Of a stretch of DNA of 64,000 nucleotides, positions 41,454 through 50,115 are shown piece after piece (position 1 is the first letter of the stretch; each line of letters opens with the position of its first letter). The notes under the pieces were generated by a model. That model was given only the letters and a program-made list of their open reading frames with translations. It did not search any database and had not been told where the DNA came from. Source of the stretch: Vampirovibrio sp041737375 (GTDB lineage: Bacteria; Cyanobacteriota; Vampirovibrionia; Vampirovibrionales; Vampirovibrionaceae); NCBI RefSeq assembly GCF_041737375.1, contig NZ_JBGSRV010000008.1:62001-126000 (forward strand), read 5' to 3'. Position numbers and translations under genes: made by a program.

Positions 41454-44114
41454 TTATGGACTGTTGGTCACCACCCCATTTTTCAGGCTGCCATTCACGT
41501 TAATGTCTCCGTTTTGGTTATTGACGCTTTGGCCATGCATACGAATGTTTCCGCCATAGCCCCGGTTCCCGGAAAGTGCTGTGGCAAAAACGAAAACCGG
41601 GCTAAAAGCTTCATTACCGTTTTGCACGTTGCCTACCGCCCGGAGCTGTATATTGCCCCCGGTGGCCGCCAGGTTGGGTTGATCGTTATGGGCCACGGCT
41701 TGGAAATCTCCCAGGTTTAACAGGTTGCCATTGGTGTTTAAGCGTTGGGTTCCACCAATCAGTCGGCCATTCACCCCAATCAGTCGAAATCCAAAGTTGC
41801 TTAAATCGCCACGGGCGTTGAGCTGGATACTGCCCCCATGGATATTGCTGTCATCGTTTGCCCCTTGCACGGAAAGCAAATCAAAGTTTTCAATGGCGCT
41901 TCGGCTGGCCAGATTAATGCTTCCCCCGGAAATCCGCCCTTGGGTGACAAGCCCGGTGCCATTTTGCAGGGCACCCCCAGATAACAGCGACAGTCGTCCT
42001 CCGCCCATATTTTGAAAAGAACCTGTTCCCCACTCGTGGGTATTGGTAAGCGCTCCATCGGTTAGTACCGTGAGCGTATTCAAATTGTTCAGGTTAATTT
42101 CATAGGCGTCTTTCAGGAAAAAAGCGGGTTCTTTTACCAGGGTTAAGCCCAGTTGGTTGGCGTTACTGCCAATGATGAAATTTCGGTAAGGTCTGTTGCT
42201 GCCGGTGGTATCTTTAACAATGATTTGATCGGCGGCAAGGTTTGCGTTTAAAGGGTTCAGTACTGAGCGCACCGTGGCGCTTTCCGCCCGATCGTTCAGC
42301 CGGGTAAAGTTTTGACCGCCCTGAATGGTGCGGGATAGCAAAATCAGGTTTTCGGCGTTACTCAGCAGTTCGTTTTCAGCCGTTAAAAAGCTGGTGGGCC
42401 GATTGCCCCCCGTGCCTCTGCTGTTGTTTTGGTTCAGCCCCGCATTGCCAAATTTTTGAGAAACCCGTTGGCTTTGCGCTAAGGAAACAGGGTTGGGGGT
42501 GGCAATAACGCCTGCCACTCCGCCTATGGCCTGTACAGAAAGCGGGTTGTTGCCTTGCCCACCATTGCCGCCGTTAACTTGCAGAAGGCCACCCCCGGTT
42601 GGATTGCTGGGTCCACTGATCACCAGCAACCCCCCTTGTCCGCCAGATCCCCCCGAAGTTCTGAAGCTGCCGCCTGCCTGCGAACCCAGGCCACCCGAGC
42701 CTCCCTGAGCGATGATCTCTCCCAAGTTGGCCATGCCGGTTTTATGGCTAAAGGCCAGCAATCCGCCTTTGCCGCCAACAGCGCCCCCATACTGGGTGTC
42801 ACTGGCCGATCCACCACTCCCCCCATTGGCCTGAAACTGGCCAAGCAAACCATTGTTTCGGGTGGTGTAGCTAAATAAATCGTTGGCAATCCTGTCACCT
42901 GCGGTTGCCACAAGGGTGCCGCCGTTTCCTCCCCTCACCGGGTTGCCCTGCGATACGCCGTTTCCTCCATTGGCCTCCACGATACCCAGATTTTGTACGT
43001 TTCGCATGGCGCTCAGGATGATGGTGCCACCATCTCCGGCCCGTAAGGTGTTTTCCTGCAATGTGTCATTGCTGGCGGCCACCGCCCCGGCACTTCCATT
43101 GGCGCTTAAGAGCGCTGGAAACACCTGACTTTGGTTTTGAGGATTAAAAGTACCGCTGATCTGGATATCCCCGTCCAGCCGGTTCACCGTATCCTGCAAT
43201 TCGCTATTTAATGTGTTGCGCTCACTGTTAGAAAAAGTGGGAATCAACTGCCCCGTTTGGGTGCCGGGTGTGGTGGCATCCTGTAAGGCTTGACGAACTT
43301 GATTAAGGTTCGTATTCCCCGTGGCAATCAATCGAATGGTGCCGCCTCGGGAGCCTTCCTGTACATTGGTAACCACCCCGTTGGCCCGCATGGCGCCTGC
43401 CGCTCGAACGGCTCCGGCTTCAATGTTAATAAGGTTTCCATCAAAAGTACCAGCCACTTTGCCGGAGCTGTCCAGCAAGGTATTGGGTTTCAGTTGAACC
43501 ACCCCATCTGATTGAATGGAGATGACGCCTCCTGCTCCCCCAAAGCCTTTGGCCTGAATGCTGGCCCCAGGCTGAATGGTGGCTGAGCCGACGTTGAGTT
43601 GAACCAGGCCCCCACTGAACCCGTTGGCGAAAATATGGCCGCTTTGATAGTAATAGGCCGCATCTACAAATACCTTGCCCCCTTGTCCCAAATAAGCACC
43701 CTGATTGTTTTGCAAGGCGTTGACGTTAATTCGGCCATCGATTCGCACCACACTGTTGGGGGCGTAAAAATGCAAGGTTCCTCCATTGTTGGTGGGTGTT
43801 CCGGCGGCGTTAACCTCAATACCTCTAATGGTGCCGTTCTCCCGAACCCAGAGCCCCCCTGAACCGCTGTTGATGAAGGTGGTTTTTCCGTTGGCCGTGT
43901 TGGAAAAATTGCCACTGGTTACCACTCGTCCGTCGTGCACGTCATTCACCGCATTGGCCGGTAAAGCGGCAAATAGCGACAAGCTTAACAGGGCAACGGT
44001 TAAGCTGCTTCCAACCCATTTGGGACTGATCAACAAGCTTTGAGGTCCGTGGTTGCAGGCTTGAGAATTGTAATAAAATGAAGCAAAAACTGGTATTGAG
44101 ATTCCCCGTGTCAT
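41454..44114 (-). CDS. large haemagglutinin-like secreted protein
   Basis: An 886-residue protein. The N-terminal signal is long (about 54 residues, hydrophobic core SSLTVALLSLSLFAALPANA), as is common for two-partner secretion proteins. The following domain (VVTSGNFSNTANGKTTFINS, NGTIRGIEVNAAGTPTNNGG, SVVRIDGRINVN) resembles the N-terminal beta-helix of filamentous haemagglutinin. The rest is Gly/Asn-rich beta-helix repeats (NGGNGGQGNN, GGSGGQGG). It should be a surface or released adhesin-like protein. No TpsB-type transporter is adjacent. I chose ATG 44114 with AAGGGA about 8 bases upstream. Confidence 0.75.
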   Translation of the reverse strand: MTRGISIPVFASFYYNSQACNHGPQSLLISPKWVGSSLTVALLSLSLFAALPANAVNDVHDGRVVTSGNFSNTANGKTTFINSGSGGLWVRENGTIRGIEVNAAGTPTNNGGTLHFYAPNSVVRIDGRINVNALQNNQGAYLGQGGKVFVDAAYYYQSGHIFANGFSGGLVQLNVGSATIQPGASIQAKGFGGAGGVISIQSDGVVQLKPNTLLDSSGKVAGTFDGNLINIEAGAVRAAGAMRANGVVTNVQEGSRGGTIRLIATGNTNLNQVRQALQDATTPGTQTGQLIPTFSNSERNTLNSELQDTVNRLDGDIQISGTFNPQNQSQVFPALLSANGSAGAVAASNDTLQENTLRAGDGGTIILSAMRNVQNLGIVEANGGNGVSQGNPVRGGNGGTLVATAGDRIANDLFSYTTRNNGLLGQFQANGGSGGSASDTQYGGAVGGKGGLLAFSHKTGMANLGEIIAQGGSGGLGSQAGGSFRTSGGSGGQGGLLVISGPSNPTGGGLLQVNGGNGGQGNNPLSVQAIGGVAGVIATPNPVSLAQSQRVSQKFGNAGLNQNNSRGTGGNRPTSFLTAENELLSNAENLILLSRTIQGGQNFTRLNDRAESATVRSVLNPLNANLAADQIIVKDTTGSNRPYRNFIIGSNANQLGLTLVKEPAFFLKDAYEINLNNLNTLTVLTDGALTNTHEWGTGSFQNMGGGRLSLLSGGALQNGTGLVTQGRISGGSINLASRSAIENFDLLSVQGANDDSNIHGGSIQLNARGDLSNFGFRLIGVNGRLIGGTQRLNTNGNLLNLGDFQAVAHNDQPNLAATGGNIQLRAVGNVQNGNEAFSPVFVFATALSGNRGYGGNIRMHGQSVNNQNGDINVNGSLKNGVVTNSP

Positions 44115-44232
44115 TGTAAAGTCCCTTCGTTTCACTCGGCCATCAAGTCCATCAAAAATACGTCCCGCTCAACAGAATATTTGCGCGGGCGGGCGGGAAA
44201 TGAGTAAGACTAACAGACTAGCTAACTTGGTG

Positions 44233-44291
44233 GGCAATGGGTATTGCCGAGATAGGCTATTTCTGCAAAAAATGGTTTTTTCAGAAATAGC
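44233..44291. repeat. two adjacent hairpins
   Basis: GGCAAT-GGGT-ATTGCC (44233-44248) and GCTATTTCTG/CAGAAATAGC (44256-44291, perfect 10-bp arms with a 16-base A/T loop). They lie in the 228-bp gap between the hydrolase and the adhesin, both on the minus strand. They could form the hydrolase 3' end or the adhesin leader. Confidence 0.55.
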
Positions 44292-44342
44292 AAAGCAGTC
44301 TCAATGAGAGCTTTTTAGGCAGGAGTAAGCGCCTGTTTTCGC

Positions 44343-45392
44343 TTAACTGGAATGAGGTTTCATTCGGCTCAGCATGGCCGTGGTGATATCCACAATGGCC
44401 TTTTGTTGTTCTTTCCGGCTCATGGTTGCCGCCAAGTCGGGAAACTGCAAGCCGTAATCTCCAAATTGAGAATGATTGCCCCCTTTTAGCTCGATAACGG
44501 GGGTGTCTTTGGGCATCAGGCGCTGGAAATCGTAAAAAATATGCTTTCCAAACAGGTTATCGTTGCTGCCCTGAATAAACACCATTTCCATCTTTTTCTG
44601 GCTTAAGTCCACAAAGGGAAAAGAGGCCCAAAAAGCGACGCCTTTGACTTTGGGGTCCGGTTTTCCGGTAATGTATTTCTGGGCCATGGCCCCCCCCAAG
44701 GAGTGGCCTGCGATGGCCCAAGCCTTGACCGCAGGGAATTCCTGAATGATTGAATCGGCTTTTTGGCTGCCTACAAGGATCATGTTGTGAGGCATATGGG
44801 CAATCACCGTGGTGTAGCCGCGTTCCGCAAACTGGCGGGCCATTGCCGCATAACTCTGGAAGTCCACCATGGCCCCTGGGTAAATAATCATGCCTTGTTT
44901 TTTGGGTGTTTTGGGTAAAAAGGCAATCCGGTCTTTCTGAATGCTGACGCTGACTTTTTGATCCGGCTTCAATGCGTCAAGCGCCCTTTGGGACGGCAAT
45001 TGAGAAGGCCCGTGAAGGCCAGTTTTTTCAGTGCGTTCGCGTTGCTCTGCTTTTGAAGGAGAAGGCTCCAGAACCCATCTGGGGTAAGCGCTCAATGCCC
45101 GATGCATTTTAGAACGCAAATGAGAAGGCACTTTGGGGGCGTTGGTTTGAAGAGGAGACAGGCTCGCTGTAACGGGTTGACGCGTGGAAGATTGTCCTGT
45201 TTTTGGGCGGATGTTGCCCAATTGACCCGGCTCGGCCTTTTGCTTTTTACTGAACAAGAAGTGATCTTGCGGCTTATCTAATGTTTTTAGCCGGAGGAGG
45301 GGGTAGGTTTCATTATCCGGTATCCCTGCTGTTTTTAGAGAACCCGTTGGGTTTGAATATCCACGGATAGAAAAAGACGTAAAAACAACCAT
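44343..45392 (-). CDS. alpha/beta hydrolase with disordered N-terminal extension
   Basis: A 349-residue protein. Residues 1-155 are Ser/Pro/Lys-rich and probably disordered. Residues 160-345 form an alpha/beta hydrolase domain of the dienelactone/alpha-beta-hydrolase-5 kind. It has the strand MIIYPGAMVDF, the nucleophile elbow AGHSLGGAM, the acid in IQGSNDNLFG and the histidine in GGNHSQFGDYG. Substrate unknown. GAGGGAGGG lies just before the ATG. No signal peptide is seen. Confidence 0.8.
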   Translation of the reverse strand: MVVFTSFSIRGYSNPTGSLKTAGIPDNETYPLLRLKTLDKPQDHFLFSKKQKAEPGQLGNIRPKTGQSSTRQPVTASLSPLQTNAPKVPSHLRSKMHRALSAYPRWVLEPSPSKAEQRERTEKTGLHGPSQLPSQRALDALKPDQKVSVSIQKDRIAFLPKTPKKQGMIIYPGAMVDFQSYAAMARQFAERGYTTVIAHMPHNMILVGSQKADSIIQEFPAVKAWAIAGHSLGGAMAQKYITGKPDPKVKGVAFWASFPFVDLSQKKMEMVFIQGSNDNLFGKHIFYDFQRLMPKDTPVIELKGGNHSQFGDYGLQFPDLAATMSRKEQQKAIVDITTAMLSRMKPHSS

Positions 45393-45577
45393 TAAGCCCT
45401 CCCTCTTATTTTAAAAATATGCCCACTCATTGATAAAGAACAATCGAAACCCCCTCGACTTTATTTTGATTCGACTGCTCACAAAACCCACTAAAAAATA
45501 ATGCACGCATCTTAGGCCAAACACAAAGAACTGTCGATACCAGTGGCGTTAAAAGAGGCCTGATCTTGTATTTTGGC

Positions 45578-46891
45578 TTAAACCCCTGCCGCAAGCGCTT
45601 TTTCAAGTTCATTAAGGGCGTTTTGCAATTCTTTTAACGATTCAAGATGCCCCAGCACCGCTTCCGTATATTGCTCTTGCGCGTTTAGGGCGGCCAAAAC
45701 CGATGTATCCCCTGTTTCAAAATAGCGAAGCCCTTTTTCTCGCAGGTTTTTGGCCAGCGGCAGAATTTCCGTTTCAAACCGCACCACTGCCTCCTCGTGG
45801 GTCATTACGGCGTTATAGGCATTGCTGACTTCCCGTTTTAACCGATTTTTAATAAAGGCCACTTCTAAAGCCTGCTGGTTTGTTTCGGCCTGAATGCGTT
45901 GAATGGGGCCTTGTTGCCGGTTGAATACAGGCAGATCCATGGTGGCGATTACAAACACCGAATAGGTTGGTGTAGGTTCTGTAATGGTATCAGGGCCCAC
46001 CGTTACGCTGAGGTTGGGAATGCGTTTGGCCTTGCTCAGTCTAAGTTCTTCCGGCAGCACGGCGGCTTTGGCCTCAGCCGCCTTTAAGGCCGGATGGCGT
46101 TCCAGGGCTTGCGATATCAGTGTCCCCAAGTCCATGGCGGCCAGTGCGTCTCGGGAAGGCAATGGGGTTGCTGTGTTTCCTAACAGTAGGCTGGGAAAAA
46201 TAGTGGGCGGCTCCAAAATATGCTGAGTACTGAGCGGGAGGTTTAACACAAAATTTAAATCGTTACGGGCCTCTTGAATCAGGCGGCCTTCTACCAAAAG
46301 GTTATTTTTAATGCTGAGTAGTTTAATTTCGGTTTGCATCACATCCAGTTCATTGCCTTGTCCCGATTCCAGTCGTTTGTTGGCTGCTTCCACCAGTTTT
46401 TCAGCAGTTTCCTCAAAGTGCTGGTAGGTCTGGTAACGGGCCTGATCGTAATAAAGCTGGGTGTAGGTTTGTCGCACATGATCATACAGGGCCAGTAATC
46501 CTTCCCGGATCTCTTCCTCAACCAAACGTTTTTCAGCTTGGGCCACCGCCGTTCGCCGTACCCGTTTACCGCCCAGTTCAAAGGTTTGTTCAATCCCGAA
46601 ACGATAGGTATATTCCGCAACCCCGTTATCCGCCAAAAAACTGGGATTGAGACGTGTTCGGGCGGTTACGATGTCGGCGTCACTGATTCCCAGTTCCGCT
46701 TGTAAGGCTTTAAAACGAAGGTTATTGCGGGCGGCAATGGCCAGCGCTTGCTGTAAATTCAGGTTCATTTTTAATTGAGCCCAGCCTTTGAGGCTGAGGT
46801 TAACGCTAAGGCTTAAAGCAACGCTCAGCACCAGAGAACCCAGCAGAATGCCCTGTTTTTGGTAGCAACCCCTTTTTTTGCAAATATTCAT
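45578..46891 (-). CDS. TolC-family outer-membrane efflux protein
   Basis: A 437-residue outer-membrane efflux protein with a signal peptide (GILLGSLVLSVALSLSVNLS, cleavage after WAQ). The two TolC-like repeats contain LNLQQALAIAARNNLRFKAL and LISQALERHPALKAAEAKAA, each followed by long coiled coils. The GIEQTFELGGKRVRRTAVAQ stretch resembles the CzcC/CusC-type metal-efflux branch. No membrane-fusion or RND gene lies next to it. I chose ATG 46891; the frame extends upstream without a good ribosome site. Confidence 0.87.
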   Translation of the reverse strand: MNICKKRGCYQKQGILLGSLVLSVALSLSVNLSLKGWAQLKMNLNLQQALAIAARNNLRFKALQAELGISDADIVTARTRLNPSFLADNGVAEYTYRFGIEQTFELGGKRVRRTAVAQAEKRLVEEEIREGLLALYDHVRQTYTQLYYDQARYQTYQHFEETAEKLVEAANKRLESGQGNELDVMQTEIKLLSIKNNLLVEGRLIQEARNDLNFVLNLPLSTQHILEPPTIFPSLLLGNTATPLPSRDALAAMDLGTLISQALERHPALKAAEAKAAVLPEELRLSKAKRIPNLSVTVGPDTITEPTPTYSVFVIATMDLPVFNRQQGPIQRIQAETNQQALEVAFIKNRLKREVSNAYNAVMTHEEAVVRFETEILPLAKNLREKGLRYFETGDTSVLAALNAQEQYTEAVLGHLESLKELQNALNELEKALAAGV

Positions 46892-46992
46892 AGCGCTTAT
46901 ATTTTCCCGGCCTGTTGCTGGAAATAAAAGTTGCGGCCCGCAGGCCTGGTTTGGCAAGGTAAAAAATTTAAATATCATCCCCCAGAATTTTT

Positions 46993-47022
46993 AAGCCCAA
47001 TTTAGCTCAAGCCCAATTTAGC
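46993..47022. repeat. 16-bp-period direct repeat
   Basis: AAGCCCAATTTAGC occurs at 46993 and exactly again at 47009. It lies between divergent genes. Confidence 0.75.
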
Positions 47023-47135
47023 ATTAAATCCAAATAGAGGACTCTTTTAAAAAAAATCGCCAATTTGCCGGGTTTTCCTTTAAAATCAAAAGAAGACTTT
47101 TGGGGTTACCTTTAGCATTGGGAAAGAGGTTTTGG

Positions 47136-48224
47136 ATGCGGTTATCCGGTTGGTGGATGCGGAAACCCTGGATGGGCCAATGTTTAGGGTGGGCCTTGCT
47201 TCTGGCTACGGTTTTGCCTGCTTCATCTCTGGCTTTGCCCCCCGTGCCGGTTCAGCCGATGGTGCCGCTCAGCAGTCCGGTTATTTCTGGTTTGGCCGAT
47301 TTACCCTTGCTCTATCCGGTTATTTCAGCGCAAATAGTGGCGGGAGAATTACAGATTGCCACCCCGCCGGGTTCTCAATTGCTGATTAAAAACCGGTTTT
47401 TATTATCCAGTCCAACCCGTCTGGTGCTCGATATTGATCAGGCCGAATTGCCCAGCAAGGTCATTCAGTTACCGGGCGGTCATCTTGGCCCTTTGCCTTA
47501 TCAAAATATCCGTTTAGGTCAGTTTGACGCCACCACGGTGCGAGTGGTGATCGAGTCTCCAGTTGCGGATCGGTTGAATGTGAGTCTGGGGCGGGGAACC
47601 AACCACTTGTTAAGGGTGTATGCGCCCCATTCCTCCGGTATCGCCACCCGCTTTTTTAATCGGGTTCTGGGTCATCGACCTCATCCTCAGGCTCCGCAAA
47701 TTGCCTATAACGCACCGGCCAGGTCTGTGCGCAGTGACCTGCGGACTCCCTTTATGGGGCCGCCCATGATGTATTCCGCCACCCCGCCCAATCGGTTTAA
47801 AATTGTAGATATCGCCCGTTCCCAGTTGGGTGTCAGTAAAGCGGTGGATCGAAACTATGTGAACAACACCTTTAGCCTGGGTAAAGATCAGGCCTGGTGC
47901 GCGGATTTTGTCTCTACCATTTTAAACTGGGCCGGTGGTTCTCCATGGGGGCATACCGCCTTGGTGCGGGATATTTACGATTGGGGTCTGGCCAATCAGC
48001 GATTCAAGCCTTTTCCTGAGCCCGGTGATGTTGCGGTTTTTCGGTTTAGCGTTTCCGGTTTTGATCATACCGCCATTGTGGAGTCCATCCAGCCGGATCG
48101 CAGCATTACCACCATTGGCGGGAATGAAGGCACTCGCTCTGGCACAGCGCCGGGGGGCATGGTGCAGCGCACCCGCTACCAAATGGAAGATCCCCGCATT
48201 TTAGGGTATGTGGCTCCCTTTTGA
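47136..48224 (+). CDS. AMIN domain plus CHAP-like cell-wall hydrolase
   Basis: A 362-residue secreted protein. After the signal (CLGWALLLATVLPASSLA), residues 60-160 form an AMIN-like beta domain (IVAGELQIATPPGSQLLIKN, SPTRLVLDIDQAELP, IRLGQFDATTVRVVIES). Residues 215-360 form a CHAP/NlpC-type domain with the catalytic Cys in WCADFVSTILNW, His in FDHTAIVESI and a polar residue in TTIGGNEG. AMIN domains target enzymes to septal or periplasmic peptidoglycan, so this is probably a wall amidase or endopeptidase. AAGAGG lies about 7 bases before ATG 47136; the frame also opens at a TTG at 47100. Confidence 0.82.
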   Translation: MRLSGWWMRKPWMGQCLGWALLLATVLPASSLALPPVPVQPMVPLSSPVISGLADLPLLYPVISAQIVAGELQIATPPGSQLLIKNRFLLSSPTRLVLDIDQAELPSKVIQLPGGHLGPLPYQNIRLGQFDATTVRVVIESPVADRLNVSLGRGTNHLLRVYAPHSSGIATRFFNRVLGHRPHPQAPQIAYNAPARSVRSDLRTPFMGPPMMYSATPPNRFKIVDIARSQLGVSKAVDRNYVNNTFSLGKDQAWCADFVSTILNWAGGSPWGHTALVRDIYDWGLANQRFKPFPEPGDVAVFRFSVSGFDHTAIVESIQPDRSITTIGGNEGTRSGTAPGGMVQRTRYQMEDPRILGYVAPF

Positions 48225-48230
48225 TGTTCT

Positions 48231-48278
48231 CTTACAACTAGAACAGTGTCATCAACTGTTTGTTCTGTAAGCTGGTTT
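48231..48278 (+). terminator. hairpin terminator candidate
   Basis: CTTACA-act-AGAACAGT pairs with ACTGTT-tg-TTCTGTAAG, followed by CTGGTTTTAAT. The stem is strong; the U-run is short. It separates the wall hydrolase from the lipid cluster. Confidence 0.5.
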
Positions 48279-48366
48279 TAATGCCAGAATGGGAGAATAG
48301 AAAAGCGAGCGATTATCAGATTGCTTTTTCTGTAGAATAGACTACCTACATTGGAAACGATTTTGC

Positions 48367-49296
48367 ATGTCCCCGGTATTAAACGCTTTAACCATTGGTA
48401 GTTCCCAGTTTAGTGTGCTGCTGTTTTACACGCTACTGGTTTTTGCTTTATATGCCACGCTGGGTGCTTTTATCTGGTTGAAGCCATTGGAAGTGGCCAA
48501 AAAACCGTACCTGACCTGGGCCATTATGATTCCGTTGTTAATGCTACCGCTGTGGCTGGGCGCCTCGGTCTGGGTGTTTGCGGTCTTGCTCATTTCCGTG
48601 TATGGCTTCAAGGAATTCGCCAAGGGAACCGGCTTGTACGAGAAAAAAGCGTACTGTGTGGTGGTTTATATCGCCATGATTTTAATGGCCGCCACCAGTA
48701 TTTTGCGGGATTATGGCATGTTTATGGCGGTGCCTATTTGGGGAGTAGCGGCCTTAACCACCATTCCGGTTTTTACCAATCGTTTTGAAAACGCCATCCA
48801 GAATATCGCCCTGTCTGTGATTGGTCTGGTTTATTTTGGCTGGTTTCTGGGGCATTTGGGCATGCTGGCCCAGTCCACTTACGGTTTGGGCTATGTGCTG
48901 TATGTATTGATTTTTACCCAGTTTAATGACGCCATGTGTTTTTTATGGGGCAAACTATTCGGCAAAACCCCTTTCACCCATATTTCCCCCAAAAAAACAC
49001 TGGAGGGATCCATGCTGGCTTTGCTCAGCAGCATTTTAATCGCCTATTTAAACTGGCCCATCGCTTTTCCGCATTTTGAATGGTGGCTGGTGGCGCTGGC
49101 TGCTATTGTCATTAGTTTTGGGGGCCAAATGGGCGATTTGGTCATGAGTAGCTTTAAGCGGGACTTGGGCATTAAGGATTTTGGAACCCTGTTGCCCGGC
49201 CATGGCGGTATTCTGGATCGGGTGGATAGTTTGGTGTGGGTGGCTCCGCTATTTTTTCATATGGTGCGTTATTTCCATGCGGGGTTTGGGTCTTAA
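48367..49296 (+). CDS. CdsA-like phosphatidate cytidylyltransferase, YnbB type
   Basis: A 309-residue protein with about eight membrane helices. The C-terminal CDP-diacylglycerol synthase signature is intact: SSFKRDLGIKDFGTLLPGHG followed by GILDRVDS. The middle motif reads QFNDAMCFLWGKLFG, where housekeeping CdsA usually has DxxAYxxGRxFG. From memory, E. coli YnbB has NDIAQYLWGK here, so this is the YnbB branch. It should activate phosphatidate with CTP to CDP-diacylglycerol. It is the first gene of a seven-ORF run with tiny gaps or overlaps. Confidence 0.85.
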   Translation: MSPVLNALTIGSSQFSVLLFYTLLVFALYATLGAFIWLKPLEVAKKPYLTWAIMIPLLMLPLWLGASVWVFAVLLISVYGFKEFAKGTGLYEKKAYCVVVYIAMILMAATSILRDYGMFMAVPIWGVAALTTIPVFTNRFENAIQNIALSVIGLVYFGWFLGHLGMLAQSTYGLGYVLYVLIFTQFNDAMCFLWGKLFGKTPFTHISPKKTLEGSMLALLSSILIAYLNWPIAFPHFEWWLVALAAIVISFGGQMGDLVMSSFKRDLGIKDFGTLLPGHGGILDRVDSLVWVAPLFFHMVRYFHAGFGS

Positions 49297-49297
49297 A

Positions 49298-49450
49298 ATG
49301 AACGATATTCTTCAAGCCAGCGTTAATCGGGATAGCGTGTGCCCGCCGCTCTATCAGTCTCAAAAACAGGATCAAAAAAATGAAGCGATCTCCAATGGGT
49401 TGCTGCTTGGGTTAGCGCCGTTGAACGCCTGTCTGGGAGCGCCGTTGTGA
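49298..49450 (+). CDS. possible 50-residue coupled small protein
   Basis: A 50-codon frame starting one base after the cdsA-like stop and ending as GTGA on the start of the acyltransferase gene. The sequence (MNDILQASVNRDSV, then ISNGLLLGLAPLNACLGAP) has a polar N-terminal half and a mildly hydrophobic C-terminal half. Start and stop placement fits a translationally coupled gene, but there is no strong ribosome site and no family. It could be only a coupling leader. Confidence 0.4.
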   Translation: MNDILQASVNRDSVCPPLYQSQKQDQKNEAISNGLLLGLAPLNACLGAPL

Positions 49451-50115
49451 AGTTCCAGTACCAACACACCCCGGACTTTGGCCAGCCGCTTCACAAGCGT
49501 TTGGGCAACTATCCGCGCATTCCAGATTTCACCTGGGATTTTTGCCGCTGGGTGGGCAGTTGGCTCAGTGTGCTGTTTATTCGCAGTCAGTTTAAATTGG
49601 AGGTGCATGGCACTTTTCCGGCTGTGGATCGGTTGGCCATTGTGGCCAATCATCAGTCTCATCTGGATACCGCTACTTTGTTAGCGGCCTTGCCTTATGC
49701 CTGTCGTCAAAACACGGTGGTGCTGGCGGCAGAAGATTATTTTTTCAGAAGCGCGCCCAAGGCCTTGGCGGCATCGCTGCTGTGTCAGGGGGTGGCCTTT
49801 GATCGATTGCACTGGACAGCGGTTCGGGCCTGGTATCAACATCTCAAAAAACTGAAAAAAGGCTGGCTGCTTTTTTATCCCAGTGGCAGCAGGCACTCTT
49901 GCGAGATTCAGAGCGGCCTGCTCAAAATTCTGCTTCGGGAAGGCTGGACCATTCTGCCGGTGCGGCTGGATGGGGCCGATTTGGCATGGCCTTCTCACGC
50001 TTCCGTATGGCGTCCCTTCCGGCCCTTAAAAGTTACAGTTTATGACCCTTTTCAAGGGCATGACTTAGACGGTTTAATAGAAAAGTTAAAGCGAGAACTT
50101 TACCCTCATGCCTGA
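49447..50115 (+). CDS. PlsC-like lysophospholipid acyltransferase
   Basis: A 222-residue acyltransferase of the PlsC family. The catalytic block is NHQSHLD (consensus NHxxxxD), near residue 60. The third block reads FYPSGSR where most PlsC proteins have FPEGTRS; loss of the Glu suggests an acceptor other than ordinary glycerol phosphate, though that is inference. The end of the domain has WTILPVRLDGADLAWP. It starts with GTG inside GTGA and overlaps the next gene by 8 bases. Confidence 0.85.
   Translation: MKFQYQHTPDFGQPLHKRLGNYPRIPDFTWDFCRWVGSWLSVLFIRSQFKLEVHGTFPAVDRLAIVANHQSHLDTATLLAALPYACRQNTVVLAAEDYFFRSAPKALAASLLCQGVAFDRLHWTAVRAWYQHLKKLKKGWLLFYPSGSRHSCEIQSGLLKILLREGWTILPVRLDGADLAWPSHASVWRPFRPLKVTVYDPFQGHDLDGLIEKLKRELYPHA

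Noticed and set aside
42493..43128. Pro-rich frames antisense to the adhesin
   Set aside because: They are the reverse of Gly-rich repeats and have no independent support.
45427..45612. 61-codon minus-strand frame between hydrolase and TolC-family genes
   Set aside because: It overlaps the end of the TolC-family gene and has no ribosome site or domain.
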